52,944 nt of DNA from Rhodospirillaceae bacterium (GTDB lineage Bacteria > Pseudomonadota > Alphaproteobacteria > UBA6615): assembly GCA_002713365.1 (NCBI GenBank), contig PASR01000007.1, forward strand, positions 9,323 to 62,266, read 5' to 3'. The position numbers were made by a program, and so were the translations under genes. The notes under the pieces were generated by a model, which was not told the DNA's origin, ran no database searches, and saw only the letters and a program-made list of their open reading frames with translations. Below are positions 16,940-25,272 of the stretch, piece after piece; position 1 is the first letter of the stretch, and the number at the start of each line of letters is the position of its first letter.

Positions 16940-17563
16940 ATGGTCAAATATAATGAATACAATCCTTCCGAGATTGATAGAAGAGAAGTCTATAGGATCC
17001 TAACAGGGTCTGTAGTTCCAAGACCTATAGGCTGGGCTTCTACCATTGATGGCAATGGTAAAACTAATTTAGCTCCCTTTAGTTTTTTTACTGTCGTATG
17101 TGTCGTTCCTCCAATGATCTCTCTTACCATAGCCAGAAATCCAGATGGTTCTGAAAAGCATACATTAAAAAATATCAAATCAACAAAAGACTTCTGTTTT
17201 AATGTTGTCACTGAACCAGTTTGGCAAGAAATGGTCGACACTGGAAATGCTATACCAGAAGGTGAAAGTGAATTTGAATTAACTGGATTAAGTTCATTAC
17301 CATCAGTAAAAATTAAATCACCTCGAGTACTGGAATCTCCAATCCATTTTGAGTGCAGATTACAGGAAGTTATCGAGTTAGGACCCCACAAACATCCCCT
17401 AGTTATTGGGGAAGTAGTGTATTTTCACATAAATCCAGAATGTATGTCAGGTGGTTATATTAATATGGAGAAACTCCTTCCAATTGGGCGTCTAAATGGT
17501 CATTATTATTCAAAATTAGGCCAAATTCTTCAGCGCGAATTTGAAGACGGACAACCAAGATAA
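16940..17563 (+). CDS. Flavin reductase-like FMN-binding split-barrel protein
   Basis: 207 residues. The start MVKYNEYNPSEIDRREVYRI followed by LTGSVVPRPIGWASTIDG, NLAPFSFFTVVCVVPPMISL and the KDFCFNVV strand match the flavin reductase (DIM6/NTAB, PF01613) family. These bind FMN and usually supply reduced flavin to a partner monooxygenase or act as flavoenzymes. No two-component monooxygenase is seen in the window. GGGAG lies nine bases before the ATG. It is placed between hydrolases of the catabolic cluster, which fits a role in ring oxidation but does not prove one. Confidence 0.82.
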   Translation: MVKYNEYNPSEIDRREVYRILTGSVVPRPIGWASTIDGNGKTNLAPFSFFTVVCVVPPMISLTIARNPDGSEKHTLKNIKSTKDFCFNVVTEPVWQEMVDTGNAIPEGESEFELTGLSSLPSVKIKSPRVLESPIHFECRLQEVIELGPHKHPLVIGEVVYFHINPECMSGGYINMEKLLPIGRLNGHYYSKLGQILQREFEDGQPR

Positions 17564-17586
17564 AGACGTTTTAATTAAATAGTATT

Positions 17587-18825
17587 CTAAAAAGAATTTA
17601 TTTCTTGATGGCCGAGGGAATTAATTAGAACTTCCTCATTAGGTGCTTTTTTATCATTTACTCTGTCGAGACACCAATCAGCTAGCATTGAATACCAATT
17701 TTCACCCAGGTAGGCGGCTGCTCCGCCACCAATGGCATGTCGTTCACCCTCATAGTAAACAAGTTTCTTAGGTACATTTAGTTTGCTAACTACATCGTCT
17801 GTACATTCAATTGGACTTAGTTCTTCGTCTTGTCCTGCTTGTATAAGAACGGGACAGGATATTTTATCTAATATAGGATTTAATGAAAATTCACTTATGA
17901 ACTCATCAAATTTATCTTCATCATCATAATTACTCATGAACATAAAACGTAATTTAAAAGAAGGAGCGGCCATATTAAATATGGTATAGCAACCTGGTTC
18001 ATGGCAAACAAAGCTTACTGCAGCGCCTTTAACTTTATCACCAAGCTGAGCAGCAGCTTGAAGCCCAAAAAAAGAGCCAAAACTTATGCCAAATATAACT
18101 AGTCGATCTTTATCTATGGCCGGGTGTTCTATTAACCAATCATAAACTGCTTGAGCAGCCTCCATATGATTATCTTTTGTTACGTATAAACCGTTTACGG
18201 GACACTCTCCTTGACCAGGTCCATCATAAACAAAGCTAGCCATTCCACGTTCTAGCATTTTGTCACCGTACATTGAGCACATGATTTCCTTAGATCCATC
18301 CATTCCGTCAATTCCAATAGCACAAGGAAATTTTTCTCCTTCTTTTGGTTCATGTGGAAGTGCCAGGAATCCTGGTAAAAAACTATCGCCAAAAGGAATT
18401 TCTACACGTTCAATTGGTCGGGGAGCGTATTTAATGTATTTGTCATAACACGTTACCATTTGTTTATTGTATTGAATGTGAAGATCGTTAGCCTCAAATA
18501 TTGGCCATCTAGCAGCAGAATAGAGCAGGGAGGCAATAAAATAACTTTCGCGAGCGGATACATAGCGTTCTTGTTCTTCAAATGATTGAGCTTTTATCTC
18601 ACGACGTTTTGCTGCACCTGCAAATTCTCGATGCATATCGTTAAACTTTTTTGTTCGCATTCCAACCGTTCGGAAATCACCAACTGCGTCAGGACCGCAT
18701 GGGAACATAGTATAACCTAAACGAGGTTGGTCCCATTCCATGCCTACGCTGGATATAATAGCATCTAGTATCCACCGCTGTTCAGCCCATCTTTTCATTT
18801 TTTGTTCTGTGAAAGCCTTCATCAT
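17587..18825 (-). CDS. Alpha/beta hydrolase resembling 2,6-dihydroxypseudooxynicotine hydrolase / FrsA
   Basis: 412 residues from the ATG at 18825, which has AGGA nine bases upstream; an ATG at 18843 has no ribosome site. About 140 N-terminal helical residues form a cap (YFIASLLYSAARWPIFEAND), followed by the hydrolase core. The nucleophile is Ser248 in GISFGS, the acid Asp333 in AGQDEE and the base His363 in GERHA. The layout and the PFGDSFLPGFLALP and GMASFVYDGPGQGE segments resemble the C-C hydrolase of nicotine degradation in Arthrobacter and FrsA-type esterases. A C-C or C-N bond hydrolysis in ring catabolism is plausible. Confidence 0.75.
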   Translation of the reverse strand: MMKAFTEQKMKRWAEQRWILDAIISSVGMEWDQPRLGYTMFPCGPDAVGDFRTVGMRTKKFNDMHREFAGAAKRREIKAQSFEEQERYVSARESYFIASLLYSAARWPIFEANDLHIQYNKQMVTCYDKYIKYAPRPIERVEIPFGDSFLPGFLALPHEPKEGEKFPCAIGIDGMDGSKEIMCSMYGDKMLERGMASFVYDGPGQGECPVNGLYVTKDNHMEAAQAVYDWLIEHPAIDKDRLVIFGISFGSFFGLQAAAQLGDKVKGAAVSFVCHEPGCYTIFNMAAPSFKLRFMFMSNYDDEDKFDEFISEFSLNPILDKISCPVLIQAGQDEELSPIECTDDVVSKLNVPKKLVYYEGERHAIGGGAAAYLGENWYSMLADWCLDRVNDKKAPNEEVLINSLGHQEINSF

Positions 18826-19019
18826 GATGGTGTTTCCTTTCATAAAATCAATTTATTAATTTACAATAGAATTAATGATAAAGCATTATTCATAATATGG
18901 CAGTATATATTCTATTGCATAATAGAGTTTATTTTGGTGTTTAAGTTTTACTTATCTAATTTTCTACTAAATGCTAATATTGCTAAAGAATTAGAGTCAA
19001 TGTTCTAGGGGGAATTAAT

Positions 19020-20102
19020 ATGCGTGTTCCAGCAGCATCAAGACATCAAGAAATTAATCCAGCAAAGTTACCTGGTTTGTTTTTAAAACAATTTACCATG
19101 TCTAAAGTAAAGGCTGGAGAAACGATGGTACTGCTGAGTGATATGTCTACACGTCCTGAATATGTGCAGGCGGCATTTGCTGCTGCAGAAATACTGGAGG
19201 CCAATATATATGAGTTACGTGTCAATATGGTGCCATCCTGGACTAAGGTCGGTATTGATACTATTGGAGTAACAAAGGGAGTAAAGGAGGCATTAATAGC
19301 TGCTGATATTGTAGTAGCCCTTCATATACCCCTCTTTACTGATTGGCTTCGGGAAGTAATGAGTACTGGTACACGGTTCCTAATGATTATAGATTCTCCT
19401 GATGATTTAGAAACATTATTAGCGCCGAAAGGGCTTAAAGAAGCTGTCATGTATGCTCATAACCTTCTACAAAAAACAAAAAAGGTTCAAATACTGAGCG
19501 ATGCTGGAACCGATTTAATTTATGAATGTGGAGAATATCCAGTAATGAGTCAGTGGGGGTTTTCTGACGAACCAGCTCATTTTGATCATTGGGGAGTAGG
19601 ACATACCCATACATTTCCCAATGAAGGGAGTGCGAACGGGACTGTAGTTCTAAATTCAGGGGACATAGTTGTACTGCCATTTTGTAGATATATTCAGGGC
19701 CAAGTAAAACTTGAAATAAGAGATGGTTTTATTCGTAATATAGAAGGTGAATTAGACGCTAAGTTAATGAAAGATTGGCTTGAAGATAATAAAATAGCTG
19801 AAGATGATATTGATCCTTATGCTGTATCTCATTTGGGTTGGGGAATGAATCCTCAGGCCAGATGGTACAATATTGCTTTAAATGGAGATGATCCTGAAAG
19901 GGCACATGCTTCGGCGAGGGTATTCCCTGGAAATTTCCTTTTTTCCACTGGTCCAAATACTCAAGGTGGAGGACAAAGGAATACTAAAGGTCATTATGAT
20001 GTACCTATGCAGGATTGCACTATTATTTTGGATAATAATATGATTATTGAAAGGGGTCGGATCGTAGAAGAAGCCATGATAGTTGAGAGGGAAACAAGAT
20101 AA
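19020..20102 (+). CDS. NicX-like 2,5-dihydroxypyridine 5,6-dioxygenase / M29-fold protein
   Basis: 360 residues, ATG preceded by AGGGGGA. It is related in sequence to M29 leucyl aminopeptidases and to NicX, the Fe(II) enzyme that opens 2,5-dihydroxypyridine to N-formylmaleamate. The NicX iron ligands are reported as His265, His318 and Asp320. Here His271 (SHLGWGMNP) and His325-x-Asp327 (KGHYDVP) match in spacing, 54 against 53. The next gene starts right after its stop and encodes a formamidase-like hydrolase, which is the expected next step. Substrate identity is inferred. A true aminopeptidase cannot be excluded. Confidence 0.7.
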   Translation: MRVPAASRHQEINPAKLPGLFLKQFTMSKVKAGETMVLLSDMSTRPEYVQAAFAAAEILEANIYELRVNMVPSWTKVGIDTIGVTKGVKEALIAADIVVALHIPLFTDWLREVMSTGTRFLMIIDSPDDLETLLAPKGLKEAVMYAHNLLQKTKKVQILSDAGTDLIYECGEYPVMSQWGFSDEPAHFDHWGVGHTHTFPNEGSANGTVVLNSGDIVVLPFCRYIQGQVKLEIRDGFIRNIEGELDAKLMKDWLEDNKIAEDDIDPYAVSHLGWGMNPQARWYNIALNGDDPERAHASARVFPGNFLFSTGPNTQGGGQRNTKGHYDVPMQDCTIILDNNMIIERGRIVEEAMIVERETR

Positions 20103-20933
20103 ATGACACTTCGTAAAATAGAGGATTATCCACCTCAAGAACCTTTTTCAGAAATAGGGATCAAATATAATATTGAAGCCCAAAGGCTTAGTGCTGGGAT
20201 TAAAGGTCAATCTTTTTCTTATGGCGCCGACCCTTATCAGGAAGTAGCTGTGTTTGAATCTAAAGTACCAAACGGCACTATATTAGCATTTATGCATGGA
20301 GGTGGTTGGGTTAACGGTTATAAGGAATGGGTAGCATTTATGGCCCCTGCAATGAACGCAGCAGGTATAACTTTTATTAGTATCGGATACCGGTTAGCGC
20401 CTAAATTTATGTGGCCGACTGGAATTGAAGATGTATCAATGGCTCTAAAATGGATATATGAAAATATTCATTCATATGGAGGGGATCCTTCTAGATTATT
20501 TATAAGCGGGCATTCAGCAGGTGGACACTATGCATCTTGGATGGCGGTTAGAAACGATTGGCAGAAAAACATAGGTTTACCAGACAATCTTATACGAGGT
20601 GCATTACCTATATCAGGGGTTTATGATTTTACTCCGGGTAATGGTATGGCGATGCGCCCACGGTTTCTTGGTGAAAATGGCACTAATGATATTGACGCCA
20701 GTCCATTGCATAATATCATAAATACTCCGCCATTTTACATAACTTGGGGAGACGATGATTTACCACCACTAATACCCCAAGCAAAGAAAATGGCGGATGC
20801 ATTAATAGCCTCGGGGTGCGATGTAACAACACAAATATTAAATAACTGTAACCATTCTGAGGCTTCTTATGAAAGTTATAAAGCTGATGGTCAGTGGGTG
20901 CCCGAAGTTTTGAAATGGATGGAATCTCATTAA
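20103..20933 (+). CDS. Alpha/beta hydrolase, formamidase-like (possible N-formyl amide hydrolase)
   Basis: 276 residues. The ATG follows the TAA of the NicX-like gene without a gap, so the two are translationally linked. HGGGW at 65-69 and GHSAGGH with Ser138, plus Asp217 or 218 (TWGDDD) and His251 (NCNHSEA), give a full triad. The HGGxW and GHSAGxH pair is typical of kynurenine formamidase (AFMID/BNA7-like) and related deformylases. With the dioxygenase before it, hydrolysis of an N-formyl product such as N-formylmaleamate is an attractive reading, by analogy to NicD. The reaction itself is inferred. Confidence 0.75.
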   Translation: MTLRKIEDYPPQEPFSEIGIKYNIEAQRLSAGIKGQSFSYGADPYQEVAVFESKVPNGTILAFMHGGGWVNGYKEWVAFMAPAMNAAGITFISIGYRLAPKFMWPTGIEDVSMALKWIYENIHSYGGDPSRLFISGHSAGGHYASWMAVRNDWQKNIGLPDNLIRGALPISGVYDFTPGNGMAMRPRFLGENGTNDIDASPLHNIINTPPFYITWGDDDLPPLIPQAKKMADALIASGCDVTTQILNNCNHSEASYESYKADGQWVPEVLKWMESH

Positions 20934-20951
20934 GAACGAAACATTATATTC

Positions 20952-21812
20952 ATGAAAATTTTTGTAACTGATGGGAACTGTTGTACAGGGAAGGCTGTAA
21001 TCAAAGAACTAGTAAGCCTTGGTGCTGAAGTTTATGGATTAGTACCTGATGATACTTCTGCCTATGAAATTGAAAAACTAGGTGGGCGAACACTGATTGG
21101 TGATATACGAGATGAATATATTTTAGAAAAAGGAATTAAAGCTGCAGATAAAATTTATCATGTATGTCCATCGTGGATATTAGATGAGATAGAAGTTGCC
21201 AATAAAATTATAAAAATCTCTCAAGGCTCTGACATATCTCTTCTTGGTTACCATAGCGTAATGACTCCACATTTCGATAGCGTGCCATCACTTTGGAACA
21301 AAATGCAGGTGCAGATGCTATTGATGAAAAGTCATTTACCTTTTACCGTTATTCAACCCGCTATTTATATGCAAAGCTTATTTGATTCGATGGTTATTGA
21401 ATCGGATAGTATAAAATTTGAATTACCCTTTAATCCGGACGCACAAATCTCTTGGGTTGATATTGATGATGTAGCAAATGCTGTTGCATTAATATTAACA
21501 AGGCCTAATCATGTTGGGGGAACATACGAGCTTTGTGGAACTGATGCTCCAATAAGTTGTTTTAATGTTTTAAAAGAAATAGACAATTTGTCGTTGAAGA
21601 ACATAGAATTGATAGATGTGCCGGTTTATGAGGATGAAAATATTTCATTCATAAATAAATATAATTCTAAGCAAATGAATCACCAGAAACTTTACTATGA
21701 CTTTATAAATGCAAATGGAATGAGAGCTGGTAATAGCAAGGTCTTAACCATGCTATTACAAAGGTCTCCAAATTCATTTAAACGTGCTTTTAATCTTAAA
21801 TACCAGCTCTAA
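20952..21812 (+). CDS. NmrA-like / atypical short-chain dehydrogenase with degenerate nucleotide motif
   Basis: 286 residues of the NmrA-like extended SDR type. The start MKIFVTDGNCCTGKAVIKEL sits where the Rossmann GxxGxxG should be, but the middle Gly is replaced (GNCCTG). NAD(P) binding may therefore be weak or lost. The later pattern LIGDIRD, ADKIYHV, LPFTVIQPAIYMQSL, WVDIDDVANAV and GGTYELCG follows the family. A paralog with an intact motif lies 0.7 kb downstream. A redox enzyme or, if NAD(P) binding is lost, a sensor are both possible. It is 18 bp after the formamidase-like gene, likely in the same transcript. Confidence 0.75.
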   Translation: MKIFVTDGNCCTGKAVIKELVSLGAEVYGLVPDDTSAYEIEKLGGRTLIGDIRDEYILEKGIKAADKIYHVCPSWILDEIEVANKIIKISQGSDISLLGYHSVMTPHFDSVPSLWNKMQVQMLLMKSHLPFTVIQPAIYMQSLFDSMVIESDSIKFELPFNPDAQISWVDIDDVANAVALILTRPNHVGGTYELCGTDAPISCFNVLKEIDNLSLKNIELIDVPVYEDENISFINKYNSKQMNHQKLYYDFINANGMRAGNSKVLTMLLQRSPNSFKRAFNLKYQL

Positions 21813-21827
21813 TAGATGTTCTAATAA

Positions 21828-22409
21828 TTACTGATCAATTCCTGCATTAAAAATAACACCTATTTGGTTCATTTGCTCTACAGTATTAGATCCAAATTTC
21901 TTGGCTATGTTTTCTCCAATGCTAGGTGAGAATGCAACTTTATCAAATGCGTCGCCTTCGGGAACTTGAATCACTACGTATAGATATCCTACTTCGTCAG
22001 ATATATTTTTAAAGTTTCTACTCACTCCTGGAGGAACAGAAATAAAGTCCAACGGATTCAAGATAGTATTATTTTCTCCATTATCGCCCCACGTAATCTC
22101 AAATTTACCTCTTACACAAAAGAAGTTTTCTACACAACTTTCATGAACGTGCAATCCTGGGTTATCACCTGGAGGGCATTCGGCTAAAGAAATTGTAAGT
22201 CCAGGTATTCCTTTTACAGGTGCAATGCTGCTACGACCCTCCCAATCATCTGGAACCATAACTGGATATACGCTTTTAGCAGAAACCATCTCCATTGCTT
22301 CGGAAGGAATTCCGTTTGCATCATTTTGTGTCTGCTTATAAGGTTTTAGATTAGAAAAACGTGCTGTACGTGTCAGCATCTCTTCTTTAGATATATCTAT
22401 TGTTTTCAT
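21828..22409 (-). CDS. Cupin-domain protein
   Basis: 193 residues. Cupin motif 1 is complete (GLHVHESCVENFFCVRG: two His and the Glu). Motif 2 (PPGVSRNFKN) has Arg where the third metal His normally stands. The metal site is therefore altered, although a two-His-one-Glu site could still bind metal. It is convergent with the first NmrA-like gene and divergent from the second. In ring-degradation clusters cupins act as dioxygenases, isomerases or hydrolases; here the role is open. Confidence 0.75.
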   Translation of the reverse strand: MKTIDISKEEMLTRTARFSNLKPYKQTQNDANGIPSEAMEMVSAKSVYPVMVPDDWEGRSSIAPVKGIPGLTISLAECPPGDNPGLHVHESCVENFFCVRGKFEITWGDNGENNTILNPLDFISVPPGVSRNFKNISDEVGYLYVVIQVPEGDAFDKVAFSPSIGENIAKKFGSNTVEQMNQIGVIFNAGIDQ

Positions 22410-22495
22410 TATAATTCCTCACTCTTAATTTATTTAATAATGGACTCAAGCAACAGGAAGGTCAAAGGTATGTTCAAAATTATTTTAAGGGTTTT

Positions 22496-23368
22496 ATGAT
22501 ATTAATAAGTGGAGCTAATGGTGCAGCAGGACGTTCTGTTATAAAGCACCTTGTTAAAAAAGGATTGGCTCCCAGAGCTCTTGTAAGTAATAACAAATCT
22601 GCTGATGAAGTTATGAAATTAGGCGCAAGACCATTTGTAGGTGATATGCGCGATGTTTCCGTGCAAAAAAATGCTATGGATGGTATTTCAACCATATATC
22701 ATATTGCACCCGGACTTATACCAAACGAGCTTTGCCTTTCTCGTAATTTTATAGCCAGTGCAAAAGCTTTATCTATAGACCGGTTTATATTGCATGGAGT
22801 TAGTTATCCTTATGCTCCAGATATTGAATTTCATTGGACTAAGATGAAGCTTGAAGCAGAATTATTATTATCTGGACTTCAATACACTATTATTAGGCCA
22901 ACTCAATTTATGCAAAATATCATATGGTCGCTCCCTCAAATAATTGCCACAGGTGAGTTTGGTTTGCCTTATAGTCCAAATATAAGTATGGGCTTTGTAG
23001 ATGTTGATGATTTAGGGAAAGCTGTATCAAAAGTTTTAACGGAGAAAGGTCATTCTGGTGCCACATATGAACTCTGTAGTATTAAAAAGCCAATAAATCG
23101 GCATGATATAGCGGTTGCACTTACTGAGGCATTTGGCGTTCGAATTAGAGCGACACGGTGTTCTTTTGACGATCTGAGGTCATCTCATTTTTTTTCAAGC
23201 TTAAGTAAAAATCAGTTACAGGAATTATCTAATATGTATGACCATATAGATCAATTTGGTACGGCTTACTTTAATAATGAGGTTTTAGAAATGTTAACAG
23301 GTGAACCGAGTACTAATTATTATGAGTTTGCAAAACGGTTGCCTTCTATAATTAATTCAATGCGATAA
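22496..23368 (+). CDS. NmrA-like NAD(P)-binding oxidoreductase
   Basis: 290 residues. An intact Rossmann motif GANGAAGRSVIKHL starts at residue 6, followed by VGDMRD, STIYHIAPG, RFILHGVSYPYAP, LQYTIIRPTQFMQN and GFVDVDDLGKAV. This is the NmrA / atypical SDR family, which includes isoflavone-reductase-like and quinone-reductase-like enzymes. It is a paralog of the gene at 20952, with which it shares the WNKM / WTKMK and TYELC segments. Likely an NAD(P)H-dependent reductase acting on a ring or enone intermediate, by context only. Confidence 0.78.
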   Translation: MILISGANGAAGRSVIKHLVKKGLAPRALVSNNKSADEVMKLGARPFVGDMRDVSVQKNAMDGISTIYHIAPGLIPNELCLSRNFIASAKALSIDRFILHGVSYPYAPDIEFHWTKMKLEAELLLSGLQYTIIRPTQFMQNIIWSLPQIIATGEFGLPYSPNISMGFVDVDDLGKAVSKVLTEKGHSGATYELCSIKKPINRHDIAVALTEAFGVRIRATRCSFDDLRSSHFFSSLSKNQLQELSNMYDHIDQFGTAYFNNEVLEMLTGEPSTNYYEFAKRLPSIINSMR

Positions 23369-23436
23369 ATAGCTTCATCAAATGATCTAACCATAGTTTG
23401 ATGAAAGTGAATTAAGGTAATTTCTTTTGTAATATT

Positions 23437-24096
23437 CTAGTTGTCTGGAAATAATTGGGTCATTATTAAAGCCGTTGCGTCAGTAATATAAGTTGTAGCT
23501 ATTTCTGCTCTCTCTCTTAGGTCATTCCTCTCGCAAGACATATTAGTAAGCCATTGTAAATGTCCTAATACATTACCATCATCTAAAGAAGCCCAGATGT
23601 CTTCAGGAGCTAGATCTTCATTAGTTAGATCACATACACGCATTGCGAAAGGCGGTGGTGCGAGATGAATTACCCAGGGAGAGTCATCTATAATTTCTGT
23701 GTCGCTTTCAAAAAGAACACCAACTATGTAACCCAATGGTATGTCTTCTAATTGAATATTTATTGCTGAGGGATTAAATTGGTGAGAATTAAAGTTCAAT
23801 CTTCTAGTAACTTCTTTATCATAAATTGAAAATATAGCTGCCTCTATTAATTCGGCAATAATCCTTGGGTCAGCTTGACGCGGCTCAAGAAAGGTTAAAT
23901 TTCCAAGGGCAAAATTGTTGTCTGTCTCTAGAGGAAAATAAAAATCTGCTAATTCTCCATTTGGTAGAGTATCGTATGGCCGATGAATAATTCTCATGAT
24001 AAATACAGGATCACTAATATGAACAATCCAAACGTCATCCCCATCATTGGAGAAATCCTGCCAACCAAATAATCTTCCTATTATGAATTCAGCCAT
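23437..24096 (-). CDS. Unknown protein built from two diverged repeats
   Basis: 219 residues, acidic, no signal peptide and no family I know. It contains an internal duplication. The first half has GRLFGWQDFSNDGDDVWIVH then SDPVFIMRI and LGNLTFLEP. The second has GVLFESDTEIIDDSPWVIHL then PPFAMRV and LGHLQWLTN. Each half is about 100 residues and ends in a helix (IIAELIEAAIFSIYD; ERAEIATTYITDA). The pattern looks like two copies of a small alpha/beta domain. It lies within the catabolic cluster, minus strand, with its own start region. Confidence 0.6.
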   Translation of the reverse strand: MAEFIIGRLFGWQDFSNDGDDVWIVHISDPVFIMRIIHRPYDTLPNGELADFYFPLETDNNFALGNLTFLEPRQADPRIIAELIEAAIFSIYDKEVTRRLNFNSHQFNPSAINIQLEDIPLGYIVGVLFESDTEIIDDSPWVIHLAPPPFAMRVCDLTNEDLAPEDIWASLDDGNVLGHLQWLTNMSCERNDLRERAEIATTYITDATALIMTQLFPDN

Positions 24097-24223
24097 AATT
24101 AATATTTTTTTTATGATAAAATTATATTATTTGATTTCATATATTGATTTAAGTCTAGACACCAGTTCTTATAATAAAACTATATTTAATAAATACACTT
24201 AAATATTTAAATTGGAGCAAATT

Positions 24224-25267
24224 GTGAAAGCACAAATTTTATATAAAGGCGGGGACCCTTTCTCTCTGGAAGATAGACCTGACCCGACACCAGGACCAGG
24301 AGAGGCAGTAGCTAAGGTTATTGCATGTGGTTCTGGGTTAACTATTCATCATATAAAAGCAGGTAGAGGGGAGGCAAACTTCCCTATAATTATTGGTCAT
24401 GAGATCACGGGTGAAATAGTTGAGGTGGGTTCGGGAGGAGGAGGTCCAGATAACCTTAAGGTAGGTGATCCGGTTACTGCTTATTTTTATCTCATAGATG
24501 GAGAAGATAAATGGACACGGAATGGACGGGCTCCAATTTCTACCGTTAATAAAGGTTACATAGGGCGTCAAATTGATGGTGGCTATGCTGAATATATTAA
24601 GTTGCCCGTTTATAATTTTATTAAATTACCCGAGGGTTTAGATTATAAAAATAAACCTGCTGAAGTTGGTGTTATTAGTGATGCCATAGCTACTCCATAT
24701 AAGGTTCTCAGTCGTGCCCGTGTAGCAGCAACTGATACGGTGGCGATATTTGGTGCCGGAGGCGGTTTAGGAGTGCATCAAGTAATGATGTGTAAATGGG
24801 CCCATGCTAATGTGATTGCTATTGATGTTATGAAAGATAAATTAGATGTATGTTTAGGTCTAGGTGCAGACTTACTGGTTGATGCATCTGAAGACTCAGT
24901 GGTTGACCAAGTTATGGACCTTACAAATGGTCAAGGGGTTGATGTAGCTATAGATTATGTCTCAACAACAGGAACACAGCAGCAAGCGGTTGACTGCCTA
25001 GGTATTGGAGGTCGGTTTGTAACTTTGGGAGGCTCCCTTCAGCCATTTATGGCTCCAGCGCCTAAAATGTTATCCAAGGAGCTAGAGTTAATGGGGAGCC
25101 GTTATTGTAGCCGGCAACAAGTAATAGAGTCTCTTGAATTATGTGCTCGCGGAGATGTCTGGCCATTAGTAACCGAAACATATCCACTGGCTGAGGCGGA
25201 GACTGTACATAAACGACTTGACCAAGGTCTAGTTACTGGACGTGCGGCATTAATAATTGAAAGTTAA
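24224..25267 (+). CDS. Zinc-type alcohol dehydrogenase (MDR superfamily)
   Basis: 347 residues from the GTG at 24224, with TTGGAG seven bases upstream; a TTG at 24212 is less likely. The GroES domain has ACGSGLTIHHI (catalytic-zinc Cys region) and GHEITGEIVEVG (His-Glu of the catalytic site). The Rossmann motif is FGAGGGLGVHQVMMCKW. The lobe that normally carries four structural-zinc cysteines (YFYLIDGEDKWTRNG and after) has none. This is unlike classical alcohol dehydrogenases. Members oxidise alcohols, acyl-CoA derivatives or cyclic alcohols; the substrate is open. Confidence 0.82.
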   Translation: MKAQILYKGGDPFSLEDRPDPTPGPGEAVAKVIACGSGLTIHHIKAGRGEANFPIIIGHEITGEIVEVGSGGGGPDNLKVGDPVTAYFYLIDGEDKWTRNGRAPISTVNKGYIGRQIDGGYAEYIKLPVYNFIKLPEGLDYKNKPAEVGVISDAIATPYKVLSRARVAATDTVAIFGAGGGLGVHQVMMCKWAHANVIAIDVMKDKLDVCLGLGADLLVDASEDSVVDQVMDLTNGQGVDVAIDYVSTTGTQQQAVDCLGIGGRFVTLGGSLQPFMAPAPKMLSKELELMGSRYCSRQQVIESLELCARGDVWPLVTETYPLAEAETVHKRLDQGLVTGRAALIIES

Positions 25268-25272
25268 TAGTA

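Noticed and set aside
19020-20102. Plain leucyl aminopeptidase (M29)
   Set aside because: Kept as an alternative only: ligand spacing and the formamidase neighbour fit NicX better.
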